Notes: generated by a model from the letters alone, not told the origin. Positions 16,701-24,234 are shown, numbered from the stretch's first letter. The stretch: 64,000 nucleotides of DNA from DATMXT01 sp963662765 (GCA_963662765.2 CAXXUP010000001.1:21806-85805); one strand, 5' to 3'. Program-made: numbers and translations.

Positions 16701-17332
16701 GCTGGGCATACGACATCGGTTTTGGTGGCCTTGACCATGTGCTGGCCTCCGGCGAGGATGTCAATGTGCTGGTCTTTGACACCGAGGTCTACTCCAACAC
16801 CGGCGGCCAGTCCTCTAAGTCCACGCCGACAGGCTCTGTCGCGCAGTTTGCGGCAGCCGGCAAGACGGTCAAGAAAAAAGACCTTCCGGCCATTGCCATG
16901 ACTTACGGCTATGTCTACACCGCCTCTATCTGCATGGGCGCCGACTTCGGCCAGACCGTGAAGGCCATCTCCGAGGCAGCCTCTTACAACGGCCCGTCGC
17001 TCGTCGTCGCCTACGCCCCCTGCATCAACCACGGGATTAGGGCCGGTATGGGCACCGCCCAAATGGAATCCAAGGCCGCCGTCGAGGCCGGCTACTGGTT
17101 CAATTATCGGTACGACCCACGCCTGAAGGCCGAAGGCAAGAACCCCTTCCAACTCGACAGCAAGGAGCCCAAGGAGGATTACCTGAACTTCCTCAAGAAG
17201 GAAGTTCGCTACACCTCGCTCGAGCTCACCTTCCCAGACAGGGCCAAGGAGCTCTTCGCAAAGGCCGCCGAGGGCAGCAAAGAGAAGTATGCACAGCTCA
17301 AAGCCCTAGCCGACGGCAACACCTGTCTCTGA
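13754..17332 (+). CDS. nifJ: Pyruvate:ferredoxin (flavodoxin) oxidoreductase
   Basis: 1192 aa, the usual length of single-chain PFOR, which converts pyruvate and CoA to acetyl-CoA and CO2 while reducing ferredoxin. In order: pyrimidine-binding domain I (A-Y-A-F-T-E-V-A, P-I-T-P-S-S), domain II, the gamma domain (about 415-630), a bi-cluster ferredoxin domain (C-I-Q-C-N-Q-C-S-L-V-C-P at about 696 and C-T-G-C-G-N-C-A-A-I-C-P at about 753), the proximal cluster C-G-G-C-G-E-T, and the TPP site G-D-G-W-A-Y-D-I-G ... Y-S-N-T-G-G-Q. It is the central catabolic step here and would feed the hydrogenase at 50.3 kb with reduced ferredoxin. Transcribed alone with a strong ribosome site. Confidence 0.97.
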   Translation: MARPLKSMDGNTAAAHVAYAFTEVAAIFPITPSSVMAELADVWSADGRKNIFGQTVHVAEMQSEGGAAGALHGSLSAGALTTTFTASQGLLLMIPNMLKIAGELLPGVIHCSARAIASHALSIFGDHSDVMSCRQTGFAMLSSANPQEVMDLGAVAHLAAIKGHVPFLHFFDGFRTSHEIQKVAAWEYEDLKSMVDMDAVQAFRDGALSPEHPYTKGTAQNPDIFFQSREACNSYYNALPKVVEEYMNKVNKLTGKKYKLFNYYGDRNATDVIVAMGSACDTSEEVIDYMTAKGEKVGLVKIHLYRPFSVKHFVDSLPATCQRIAVLDRTKEPGAIGDPLYLDVVTALSEAGRSDIKVIGGRYGLGSKDFSPACVFAIYENLAARRPKNGFTVGINDDVTRTSLRLKAAPDTSARGTVSCKFWGLGSDGTVGANKNTIKIIGDYTNLNVQAYFAYDSKKSGGVTVSHLRFGRKPIKSTYFIKKADFVACHNMSYLTKYDMTGDLADGGTFLLNTSYSADEIGNYLPSNVKRDLARKNCKFYIIDGIGIAREIGMGNRINTILQAAFFKLSKIMPIELAVDKMKEAVIKSYGTKGEKVVNMNNAAIDRGLTGTIKVSVPRDWAHESAGLTERPVIGDDEALVAFVKEVVRPMEALNGDSLPVSAFMDYADGKLPAGTAAFEKRGIAVDIPEWDSTKCIQCNQCSLVCPHACIRPFAMTKEEVAAAPAGFIGKPMTGKGLEEYTFTIRVSPLDCTGCGNCAAICPAKDKALIMKPALSQLDKQASYDYAVAKVTEKKLPFAENTVKGSQFKTPLLEYSGACGGCGETPYAKLVTQLYGDRMFIANATGCSSIWGGSSPATPYTKNRFGRGPAWANSLFEDNAEYGYGMFLAIRQRREKLIEDCKAFADSLEEGKKRNNKEWIEQSEACAEWLSVKDDPELSRKAGERVVASMEAAVNCPSPRKPAILKNADLLPKQIIWIFGGDGWAYDIGFGGLDHVLASGEDVNVLVFDTEVYSNTGGQSSKSTPTGSVAQFAAAGKTVKKKDLPAIAMTYGYVYTASICMGADFGQTVKAISEAASYNGPSLVVAYAPCINHGIRAGMGTAQMESKAAVEAGYWFNYRYDPRLKAEGKNPFQLDSKEPKEDYLNFLKKEVRYTSLELTFPDRAKELFAKAAEGSKEKYAQLKALADGNTCL

Positions 17333-17345
17333 TAGATCAGTTAAA

Positions 17346-17368
17346 TAAAGCCCCCATAAGGGGGGCTT
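17346..17368 (+). terminator. Terminator-like hairpin after PFOR
   Basis: AAGCCCCC / GGGGGGCTT stem with an ATAA-type loop, only 14 nt after the stop codon; the U-tract is poor. Confidence 0.65.
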
Positions 17369-17382
17369 CACCGGATGGTTAC

Positions 17383-17425
17383 AGCAGGCGGGAGGCGAAA
17401 CAAATTGTTTCGCCTCCCGCCTGCT
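17383..17425. repeat. Perfect 20-bp inverted repeat
   Basis: Left arm 17383-17402 and right arm 17406-17425 are exact reverse complements (AGCAGGCGGGAGGCGAAACA) separated by AAT. There is no T-run on either side. It lies between PFOR and the convergent membrane gene; possible roles are transcript 3' protection or a bidirectional termination/processing element. Confidence 0.85.
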
Positions 17426-17476
17426 TCGTCGAAAGTCCAAAAGAATGATTGGTGTGGTATGCAAAAAAACATTAGA

Positions 17477-18148
17477 TTAGACGTTGCTATTCTTCGTTTT
17501 CATGTCTGCGTAACCAATGCAAACAGTCCACACATAAGCGCAGGTCTTCGGGATCATCAGCATGCCGATCAGTGGGTCTACATCTGCCCACAGCACAACC
17601 GGAATGTAAAAGGCAAAGCTCGCTGCAATTGTGAGCCACATAAATCTAAATGAGGCGTCTTTATGTTCCTTTGCACTATTGTAGAATAATACGATGATGA
17701 TCGCTCCCAAAATTGCAAATGGGACGTTTCTGTAGATTCCCCAAAATAAAGATGGATTTGCGCTAGTCCAACCATTTTGCGGAAAAAGGCAAAGAGCAAT
17801 TCTCAGTGCGGCCAAAGCAAAAACCGCAAGCGTAAGACTTGGTTTGTCACTGATGTGATAACGCTTTCTCCAAACATAATAGAGGATGACATAGAACACA
17901 GTCATCGTCACAGACGTGATAAACTTGCCTATTCCGAGCGCAGTTGTGTAGCTTTCAAGACCTGTTGTACATAGGGCAACAGCGCGAGGTACTAAGTGAA
18001 AGGAATCCCCAAGCCCTAAAACAACCGCCATAATACCGAATAAAGTGTACTGCTCATTACCTTTGGCGTTTTTTATCATTAAAATGCCCAAAGTTATGAC
18101 TGTCGCTAAGTTTACTGCATCGAATATAGTTTCTATAATTACTTGCAT
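17477..18148 (-). CDS. Polytopic membrane protein (about seven helices), unknown function
   Basis: 223 aa with seven hydrophobic segments, small loops and a few internal charged residues. I do not recognise a named family. The layout resembles small seven-helix sensor or transporter-like proteins. GGAG precedes ATG 18148. It lies 79 nt downstream of a TetR-family regulator on the same strand but has its own operator-like palindrome (18172-18184), identical in its outer halves to one at the tetR promoter. I infer that it is the target of that regulator. Confidence 0.7.
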   Translation of the reverse strand: MQVIIETIFDAVNLATVITLGILMIKNAKGNEQYTLFGIMAVVLGLGDSFHLVPRAVALCTTGLESYTTALGIGKFITSVTMTVFYVILYYVWRKRYHISDKPSLTLAVFALAALRIALCLFPQNGWTSANPSLFWGIYRNVPFAILGAIIIVLFYNSAKEHKDASFRFMWLTIAASFAFYIPVVLWADVDPLIGMLMIPKTCAYVWTVCIGYADMKTKNSNV

Positions 18149-18171
18149 GGTACATCTCCATAATATTAAAA

Positions 18172-18184
18172 TGAACGTCGTTCA
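18172..18184. promoter_or_regulatory. Probable TetR operator before the membrane gene
   Basis: TGAACGTCGTTCA, a palindrome of form TGAAC-N3-GTTCA, 24 bp before the ATG of the membrane gene. The same half-sites occur at 18801-18813. Confidence 0.7.
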
Positions 18185-18196
18185 ATTTGATCCCTG

Positions 18197-18221
18197 TAAA
18201 AAGCCCACGCAAAGGTGGGCC
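18197..18221 (-). terminator. Terminator of the TetR gene
   Basis: On the minus strand GCCCAC / GTGGGC stem followed by TTTTT, just after the stop codon. It separates tetR from the membrane gene. Confidence 0.75.
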
Positions 18222-18227
18222 TTGTGC

Positions 18228-18785
18228 CTAATAGATTACTCGTGAAATTACTTCCAGCAACACCGTGCAGGAGCTCTCTTTTTTCATCAATGTCGAAATA
18301 ATGTTTGAAAACACAAACTCAACCAAATCATTTTTCGAGAATGATTCATTAAATGCACTCGCTTTGACTGCCATGTCGCTGCCCAGTGAATTCAGCATAG
18401 CATTTTTTATGTGCGACATATACTGATTCATTGCTATACGAGCTTTACTCAAATCAACGCTTGATGCACTGACTAAATGCGCGCTGAAAAAGTTGGGGTA
18501 TTTTTTACATCCCGCTTGAATACAGCAAAAGACGGAATTTACATGCTTAATAAAATCCGCCGAATCATCGATCTCTTGTATTTCACTCATTATCTCTTTC
18601 CATATGGATCCGATTGTCGCAATGATCAAGTCGCTTTTTGATGGAAAATAGTTGTAGATTGAACCGACTGCCACCTTGCATTTTTTCGCAACATTTCGCA
18701 TGTTTAAGTCCTGTAAATCCTTTTCACACACCATCTCTTTTGCGGCGGATAATACAGACTCTTGCGAAATAAAGGCCTTATACAT
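18228..18785 (-). CDS. TetR-family transcriptional regulator
   Basis: 185 aa. The N-terminal helix-turn-helix is clear (L-S-A-A-K-E-M-V, L-N-M-R-N-V-A-K-K-C-K-V-A-V-G-S-I-Y-N-Y-F-P-S-K-S-D-L at residues about 13-53 in segments). The remaining helical part is the ligand-binding/dimer domain, with no ligand predictable. GGAGGTG precedes ATG. Its promoter (TTGACA-17-TAAAAT) carries a TGAAC-N3-GTTCA palindrome that recurs before the downstream membrane gene, so autoregulation and repression of the neighbour are inferred. The gene is visibly more AT-rich than its surroundings, suggesting this pair may be acquired. Confidence 0.92.
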   Translation of the reverse strand: MYKAFISQESVLSAAKEMVCEKDLQDLNMRNVAKKCKVAVGSIYNYFPSKSDLIIATIGSIWKEIMSEIQEIDDSADFIKHVNSVFCCIQAGCKKYPNFFSAHLVSASSVDLSKARIAMNQYMSHIKNAMLNSLGSDMAVKASAFNESFSKNDLVEFVFSNIISTLMKKESSCTVLLEVISRVIY

Positions 18786-18800
18786 ACAACACCTCCAAAC

Positions 18801-18841
18801 TGAACAATGTTCATTTTAGCATATATTTACTTGAATGTCAA
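18801..18841 (-). promoter_or_regulatory. tetR promoter with abutting operator
   Basis: On the minus strand TTGACA (18836-18841), 17 bp, TAAAAT (18813-18818). The palindrome TGAACAATGTTCA at 18801-18813 starts at the edge of the -10 box and covers the expected transcription start. Confidence 0.75.
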
Positions 18842-19151
18842 CACAGTTGCAAACATTTTGCTGCGACCGCTGTTCCCAACGCGTGCAAAACAGAGCCTGC
18901 GGTACCGCAAAAGGCAATCTCACGAAAGATCCGCCATACGGCGGATCAGGATATTGTTTTGTTGACAACTGTCCATCGACCGCCGCCAGCACAAGCAGCC
19001 AGTCGATGCACTACACCATGCCCTATACGCAGAGAAAAGGCGGACAGCCTTAGCCATCCGCCCAAACTTCCCTATGACGCCCCATCTTAAGGGGAGCCTT
19101 TTTGATTTCATATCATCTTTTGGCGGCAAAAAGGCTGCCGGCCACACCCGT
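18842..19151. other. Non-coding gap with hairpins
   Basis: About 310 bp with no believable gene. It contains the inverted repeat GATCCGCC-ATAC-GGCGGATC at 18928-18947 and the terminator of the acyltransferase at 19034-19062. Nothing else recognisable. Confidence 0.5.
19034..19062 (-). terminator. Terminator of the acyltransferase gene
   Basis: On the minus strand GGCGGA ... TCCGCC stem followed by TTTTCT, about 90 nt after the stop codon. Confidence 0.6.
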
Positions 19152-19661
19152 TTAGTCCTTCCAGGGGTGATAGGTGTTGTCTGGCGGAACTTCCGACAGA
19201 AGCACCCGGGGCTTTGGCATGACGACGGTGGCACCCGCCGGCACATCGTCGACGACGACGCAGTTTGCACCGATGCGCACATTGTCGCCGATTTTCACAT
19301 TGCCGATAACCTTGGCCCCCGCCCCAATGTAGACATTGCGGCCGATGGTCGGCGCCCCAAACCGTTTGCTGCCCGTCGACGTAACCGAGCCAACCGTCAC
19401 CTGGTGGAAAATGGTGCAGCCCTCACCGATGGTGGCCCCAAGCGAAATGAAAATGCCATTTAGCTGGTGTGGCGTCTCAAACGGGGTGATGGCCTCCCGC
19501 ACCGGGATACTGGCATTGTAGCGGCGCTGAATGCGCTCGATGCGCATGCGCAGCAGTTTGCCCGAGAGACCAGACGCCTTTTGGGCTTTTCGGTAGAGCT
19601 CCCAGTGTCGCTTTGTATAGTCCGGTAAAAAAAACAGCCGGATCGTCCTAAGAATATCCAC
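19152..19661 (-). CDS. Serine O-acetyltransferase-like hexapeptide-repeat protein
   Basis: 169 aa. The N-terminal 60 residues are helical and basic. A left-handed beta-helix of hexapeptide repeats follows (I-S-L-G-A-T-I-G-E-G-C-T-I, I-G-R-N-V-Y-I-G-A-G-A-K-V-I-G, I-G-D-N-V-R-I-G-A-N), with the catalytic-type His in I-F-H-Q-V-T-V-G. It matches short CysE-like acetyltransferases that make O-acetylserine, or related sugar-acetylating enzymes. There is no cysteine synthase nearby, so the substrate is open. GTG 19661 start with GGAGG upstream. Confidence 0.82.
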   Translation of the reverse strand: MDILRTIRLFFLPDYTKRHWELYRKAQKASGLSGKLLRMRIERIQRRYNASIPVREAITPFETPHQLNGIFISLGATIGEGCTIFHQVTVGSVTSTGSKRFGAPTIGRNVYIGAGAKVIGNVKIGDNVRIGANCVVVDDVPAGATVVMPKPRVLLSEVPPDNTYHPWKD

Positions 19662-19757
19662 ATTGCCTCCTTGGCGTTTCGCAGCGCCCCGGGTAGGTGC
19701 TCTCCTCCGGGGGCGTCGCTTACTTATGATCCGTGTCGTCTTGCTGTGGGGCGCCCG

Positions 19758-20432
19758 CTACTCGGCCGCCATCCGGTACCCAACCCCGATGTCGGTCAAG
19801 ATATAGCGCGGTTCAGCCGGGTTTTTCTCTATTTTTCGGCGGATATTGGCCATATTGACACGGAGAATCTTGTTGTCCTGCGGAATGTAATCCCCCCATA
19901 TACTGCGCATGATAAAGTCGTACGTGAAGGGAAGTCCCGGGGTCTTGGCCAGAAGCTCCACGATTCGGTACTCGTTTTGAGTGAGGTGCACCTCTTTGTC
20001 GTCGACCGTGACGAGGCGGCGTGCGAAATCCACCATGAGCTTGTCGAGGCTATAGCTCATTGCAGCGGCATCTTTGCGGCGCAGTGCACTGCGCACACGG
20101 GCCAGAAGCTCCTGCGTGCCAAACGGCTTTGTGACATAGTCGGTCGCCCCGAGGTCTAGGGCAGCCACCTTGTCGTTTTCCCGCTCTCTGGCCGACACGA
20201 TGATGATGGGGCCACCGTACCAGTTTTTGAGCTGGGCCAACACTGCCATTCCATCCATGTCCGGAAGGCCTAAGTCCAGCAAGATGATGTCGGGCGTCAA
20301 AGCTGCCGCCGTGTGCAGCGCCTTTGCCGCGTCGGGGGCAGTCGTTGACTCATAACCCTCCGCTGTCAGCAACGTTGCGAGAAAGCGGGCTATAATTTCG
20401 TCGTCTTCGACGATCAGAATAGTCTCTTTCAT
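19758..20432 (-). CDS. KdpE-like response regulator (OmpR family)
   Basis: 224 aa. Receiver domain with acidic pair D10/D11, phospho-acceptor D53 in L-L-D-L-G-L-P-D, and V-T-K-P-F-G, followed by an OmpR/PhoB winged helix (L-T-Q-N-E-Y-R-I-V-E-L-L ... R-V-N-M-A-N-I-R-R-K-I-E). Best resemblance is to KdpE. ATG 20432 overlaps the kinase stop by 4 nt (ATGA) and has GGAGGAAGAGG upstream; the longer frame would run into the kinase. No kdpFABC genes are in the window, so its targets are unknown. GC-rich inverted sequence follows the stop (19678-19719) without a T-run. Confidence 0.93.
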   Translation of the reverse strand: MKETILIVEDDEIIARFLATLLTAEGYESTTAPDAAKALHTAAALTPDIILLDLGLPDMDGMAVLAQLKNWYGGPIIIVSARERENDKVAALDLGATDYVTKPFGTQELLARVRSALRRKDAAAMSYSLDKLMVDFARRLVTVDDKEVHLTQNEYRIVELLAKTPGLPFTYDFIMRSIWGDYIPQDNKILRVNMANIRRKIEKNPAEPRYILTDIGVGYRMAAE

Positions 20433-21457
20433 GCCTCTTCCTCCTCTGCCGGAAGCGTAAATCTGAAAATTGCGCCCCCGTTTTCTTTGTTTTGACAGGT
20501 AATTTCGCCGCCGTGTGCCCGAACAATGGTACGGCATAGCGACAGCCCGATTCCGAGTCCCCGAGAGCTGTCGGGCGGGCGCTGCCTACCCCGCTCGAAG
20601 ATGGTGGCAAGCTGTTCGGGCGGGATTCCATGTCCTCTGTCGGACACCGATAAGGCCGCGAGGCCCCCCTGCGGCGGCTCGATTTCAACGGTGATCGGCG
20701 GGGCGGCGTATTTGTATGCATTTTCGATGAGGTTGATCAGCACCCGCTCGATGAGCGCCGCATCCGCTCGGACAATGACAAGGCCATCCGGCGCTTTGAT
20801 TTTAATGTCGCTGCCCGAAAGCCTCGACCGGCACCTCGCGACCGCCTGATAGACGATCTCCTCCACCGGCTGCGCCTGGGTGCAAAGCACCGCACTGCCC
20901 TCCATCCGCGTAGACGATAGCACGTTTTCCGCCATATTGAGCAGCCATTCGGCATCGTCCTTTATGTCCGACACCAGCGACCGACGATCGATGTCGGCCA
21001 GCTTGTCCCAACTTTGGAGCAACACCGATGCCGAGCCGATAACCGAGGTCAACGGCGTGCGAAGGTCATGCGAGACAGAGCGCAAAAGGTCTGCCCGGGT
21101 CTTCTCGACCTCCGCGGTCTTTGCGAGGTTGGCCTGCCGCTTGGCCCTCGTGGCCAGCATACTGGTCATGGCAGACACTGCGAACATGGAGATAAATGTC
21201 AGCGGGTAGCCCGCCAGCAGGAAGTTGATTTTCATATAGGGAACTGTAAGAAAAAAATTGGAGCCAAACACACCGACTGCCGAAGCCACAAGCCCCCAGC
21301 CGTAACCCTCGGTCTGCATGGCGACGAGGTAGACGGCCAAGATGAAAACCAAGTTGACCTCACCGACGTTGCCGACCCATTTTAAGAGCCAAGCCCCTCC
21401 CATGGCGACCGTCATGGCCCCAAGTGTGATCAGCCCGTCGCGCACATTACGTCGCAC
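20429..21457 (-). CDS. KdpD-like sensor histidine kinase lacking the N-terminal KdpD domain
   Basis: 342 aa. Four closely packed transmembrane helices (residues about 10-100, DUF4118-like, as in the middle of KdpD), then HisKA with S-V-S-H-D-L-R-T-P-L (His about 130), and a HATPase domain with N-L-I-E-N-A-Y-K-Y, D-R-G-H-G-I-P and G-L-G-I-G-L-S-L. The cytosolic KdpD/Usp sensor half of full-length KdpD is absent. GTG 21457 is preferred: it has GGAAGGTGA upstream and lies after the promoter at 21482-21510, which overlaps the more distal in-frame TTG. Operon with the response regulator. Confidence 0.9.
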   Translation of the reverse strand: MRRNVRDGLITLGAMTVAMGGAWLLKWVGNVGEVNLVFILAVYLVAMQTEGYGWGLVASAVGVFGSNFFLTVPYMKINFLLAGYPLTFISMFAVSAMTSMLATRAKRQANLAKTAEVEKTRADLLRSVSHDLRTPLTSVIGSASVLLQSWDKLADIDRRSLVSDIKDDAEWLLNMAENVLSSTRMEGSAVLCTQAQPVEEIVYQAVARCRSRLSGSDIKIKAPDGLVIVRADAALIERVLINLIENAYKYAAPPITVEIEPPQGGLAALSVSDRGHGIPPEQLATIFERGRQRPPDSSRGLGIGLSLCRTIVRAHGGEITCQNKENGGAIFRFTLPAEEEEA

Positions 21458-21481
21458 CGCGTCACCTTCCCTCTTGCATAG

Positions 21482-21510
21482 AGTATACTGCGAAGGTGGC
21501 AAAAATGCAA
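21482..21510 (-). promoter_or_regulatory. Promoter of the kdpDE-like operon
   Basis: On the minus strand TTGCAT (21505-21510), 17 bp, TATACT (21482-21487). Its -35 box directly abuts the -35 box of the divergent promoter. Confidence 0.7.
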
Positions 21511-21539
21511 TTGAAAAGGTCCTGCCCTCATAGTATAAT
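21511..21539 (+). promoter_or_regulatory. Promoter of the tandem M20 genes
   Basis: TTGAAA (21511-21516), 17 bp, TATAAT (21534-21539), 42 nt before the start codon. Confidence 0.72.
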
Positions 21540-21580
21540 CGTTTTGAGTTTATTGAGTTCGATGAGGAGGCGCACCACCA

Positions 21581-22897
21581 ATGTATGAATCCATTTTGGC
21601 GGCAATTATTGGCGCAAAGGAGCCGGTCTTAGAGACCGCCCAGTACCTGTGGGACCACCCGGAAACCGGATATCGCGAGTATGAAAGCAGCCGGTTTGTC
21701 GCAGAAAAACTGCGGGAACTTGGGCTGGAAGTGAGGGAGTTCGACATTCCGGGCTGCGTCGCCGTTTACGACACCGGTAGACCCGGTCCAAACCTCTGCA
21801 TTATGGGGGAACTCGACTCCCTCATCATATTCGATCATCCGGACTGCAACGAAAAGGGCTATGTCCATGCCTGCGCCCATCATATGCAGCCGGCCGCCAT
21901 GCTGGGCGCCGCTTACGGGCTTTTGAAATCCGGTGCGGAGGACAAACTCTGCGGCAAGCTCACTTTTGTGGCGGTTCCGGCCGAGGAGTGCATTGAGCTT
22001 GCTTTCAGAGAAGAACTTCGGAAAAACGGCAAAATCCGTTACTACGGCGGTAAACCGGAGTTTTTGGCCCGTGGTGTCTTTGACGATGTCGATATTGCGA
22101 TGATGTGCCACGGCGCCACCTATAAGGAAGACGAGGCTGTCTGGATGTGCGGCACCAGCAACGGCATGGTGGGCAAGATCATCCATTACACCGGACTCGC
22201 CTGCCACGCGGCAAGCCCCCACAAGGGAATCAATGCCCTCTATGCGGCGACATTAGGGCTGTCGGCCGTCAACGCCATCCGTGAGAAGTTCGAGGAGAAA
22301 GACTACATTCGGGTCCATCCCATCATGACCCGCGGCGGCGATGTCGTCAATGCCATCCCGGACCACGCCGAGCTTGAAACCTATGTGCGCTCGGCCAGCG
22401 TCAAGGGCATGGTGGAAGCGGCAAAAGCTGTCGACCGCGCCTTTGTCGGTGGTGCTGTCTCCATGGGCTGCGAGTGCCGCATCTCGACCAAGGCCGGCTA
22501 CATGCCGACCATTGTCTCAAAGGAGTTCACCGACCTCTGTGCAAACGTCATTCCGAGTGTCACCGGCAAAAGGACCTCCCTCGAACCCCATGAGACCGGC
22601 TCGACCGACATGGGCGATATCTCGACCCTCATGCCGACCATGCAGTTCAACGTGGGCGGCTCGGTGGGGGCCTACCACAGCAAGAATTTGACCGTGCCGG
22701 AGTGCAACCGGGAGTCCATGTACTTAAACGGCGGACGTGTCATGGCTTCCGTCGCCTATGAGCTGCTGTCGGAGGGCGGCAAAAAGGCTGATGCGATCAT
22801 CACCGCCTATAAGCCGGAGTTTGCCTCCCCCGCCGAGTATATGGCGCTGGCCGACTCTTTCTTCTCCGATAAGACCTATCAAATCAACATCGACTAA
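21581..22897 (+). CDS. M20-family amidohydrolase, first copy of a tandem pair
   Basis: 438 aa. It has P-E-T-G-Y-R-E-Y near residue 27, M-G-E-L-D-S then H-A-C-A-H-H at about 95-110 as the metal site, V-P-A-E-E at about 135, H-A-A-S-P-H-K-G-I-N-A in the lid region, and a C-terminal G-S-T-D-M-G-D. The central Cys/Ala variation (A-C-A-H-H rather than A-C-G-H-D) is shared with its neighbour. These enzymes hydrolyse N-acyl-amino-acid or dipeptide-like amides in the cytoplasm. GAGGAGG precedes ATG. It has exactly the same length as the next gene and clearly shares ancestry with it. Confidence 0.9.
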   Translation: MYESILAAIIGAKEPVLETAQYLWDHPETGYREYESSRFVAEKLRELGLEVREFDIPGCVAVYDTGRPGPNLCIMGELDSLIIFDHPDCNEKGYVHACAHHMQPAAMLGAAYGLLKSGAEDKLCGKLTFVAVPAEECIELAFREELRKNGKIRYYGGKPEFLARGVFDDVDIAMMCHGATYKEDEAVWMCGTSNGMVGKIIHYTGLACHAASPHKGINALYAATLGLSAVNAIREKFEEKDYIRVHPIMTRGGDVVNAIPDHAELETYVRSASVKGMVEAAKAVDRAFVGGAVSMGCECRISTKAGYMPTIVSKEFTDLCANVIPSVTGKRTSLEPHETGSTDMGDISTLMPTMQFNVGGSVGAYHSKNLTVPECNRESMYLNGGRVMASVAYELLSEGGKKADAIITAYKPEFASPAEYMALADSFFSDKTYQINID

Positions 22898-22917
22898 ACT
22901 ACAATTTGGAGGCCGAT

Positions 22918-24234
22918 ATGTACGAGAAAATACTGGCTGCCGTTGAGGCAAACAAGGCCCCCGTCCTCGAGACGGCCGACTTTCTCTGGAAGCACCCCGA
23001 GACCGGCTACCGCGAATACGTTGGCAGCCGGTATGTGGCAGATAAACTGCGGGAGCTGGGGCTTGACGTCAAGGAGTTTGACATTCCGGGCTGCGTTGCC
23101 GTCTTCGATACCGGCAGGCCTGGCCCCAACCTGTGCATTATGGGTGAGCTCGACTCCCTCATCGTCTTCGATCACCCGGACTGCAACGAGAAGGGCTATG
23201 TCCACGCCTGCGCCCACCACATGCAGCCGGCCGCTATGCTGGGTGCCGCCTACGGGCTATTAAAGTCCGGCGCAATGGATGAGCTTTGCGGCCGTCTGAC
23301 TTTTGTCGCAGTGCCGGCCGAGGAGTTTATTGAGCTGTCCTACAGGGAAGAGCTGCGTAAAGCCGGCAGAATCCGCTACTACGGCGGCAAGCCCGAGTTC
23401 ATTGCGAGAGGCGTCTTCGACGACGTCGACATCACCATCCTCTGCCACGGCGCCGGCCGCAAGGAGGACGAGGACGTCTGGATGTACAGCACCAGCAACG
23501 GGCTCGTCGGCAAGATCATTCACTATACGGGCCTTGCCTGCCACGCGGCAAGTCCCCACAAAGGCGTCAACGCCCTCTATGCGGCGACTTTAGGCCTTTC
23601 AGCCGTCAACGCCATCCGTGAAAAGTTCGAGGAGAAAGATCACATCCGGGTCCACCCCATCATGACCCGCGGCGGCGACGTCGTCAACGCCATTCCAGAC
23701 CATGCCGAACTTGAAACCTATGTGCGTTCCTCCAACGTGGAGGCGATGACGGCAGCAGCAAAGGCCGTAGATCGGGCCTTTGTCGGCGGCGCCGTTTCCA
23801 TGGGCTGCGAGTGCCGCATCGCATCCAAGGCAGGCTACATGCCGACCATGGTTTCAAAGGAGCTTACCGAGCTCTGCTCCGACGTCATCCCGGCCGTCAC
23901 CGGCAAGAAAACCAGCGTCTCCCCCCACTCGAACGGCTCAACCGACATGGGCGACATCTCGACTTTGATGCCGGCCATGCAGTTTTCGGTCGGCGGCTCA
24001 GAGGGCGACTATCATGGCAAGTCCATTCGCATTCCGGAGGAGTGCCGCGAGGCCATGTACTTAAACGGCGGCCGTGTCATGGCGGCCATCGCCTATGAAC
24101 TGCTCAAGGACGGCGGAAAAAAGGCCTGCGATATCATCGCCGCCTACAAGCCGGAATTCGCATCCCCCGCCGAGTATCTGGCGCTGGCCGACTCCTTTTA
24201 CGCCGACAAGACCTACAAGATTGAAATTGAGTGA
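22918..24234 (+). CDS. M20-family amidohydrolase, second copy of a tandem pair
   Basis: 438 aa, nearly identical in length and motifs to the gene 20 nt upstream (M-G-E-L-D-S, H-A-C-A-H-H-M, V-P-A-E-E, H-A-A-S-P-H-K-G-V-N-A, G-S-T-D-M-G-D). Differences cluster around the lid and late loops (for example A-G-R-K-E-D-E versus A-T-Y-K-E-D-E, and S-E-G-D-Y-H-G-K versus S-V-G-A-Y-H-S-K), the kind of change that could shift substrate range. ATG 22918 has GGAGG 5 nt upstream; an in-frame TTG at 22906 precedes that site. Co-transcribed with the first copy. Confidence 0.9.
   Translation: MYEKILAAVEANKAPVLETADFLWKHPETGYREYVGSRYVADKLRELGLDVKEFDIPGCVAVFDTGRPGPNLCIMGELDSLIVFDHPDCNEKGYVHACAHHMQPAAMLGAAYGLLKSGAMDELCGRLTFVAVPAEEFIELSYREELRKAGRIRYYGGKPEFIARGVFDDVDITILCHGAGRKEDEDVWMYSTSNGLVGKIIHYTGLACHAASPHKGVNALYAATLGLSAVNAIREKFEEKDHIRVHPIMTRGGDVVNAIPDHAELETYVRSSNVEAMTAAAKAVDRAFVGGAVSMGCECRIASKAGYMPTMVSKELTELCSDVIPAVTGKKTSVSPHSNGSTDMGDISTLMPAMQFSVGGSEGDYHGKSIRIPEECREAMYLNGGRVMAAIAYELLKDGGKKACDIIAAYKPEFASPAEYLALADSFYADKTYKIEIE

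Noticed and set aside
18835..19053. 72-codon Cys-rich frame
   Set aside because: No ribosome site, overlaps the tetR promoter and two hairpins; no similarity seen.
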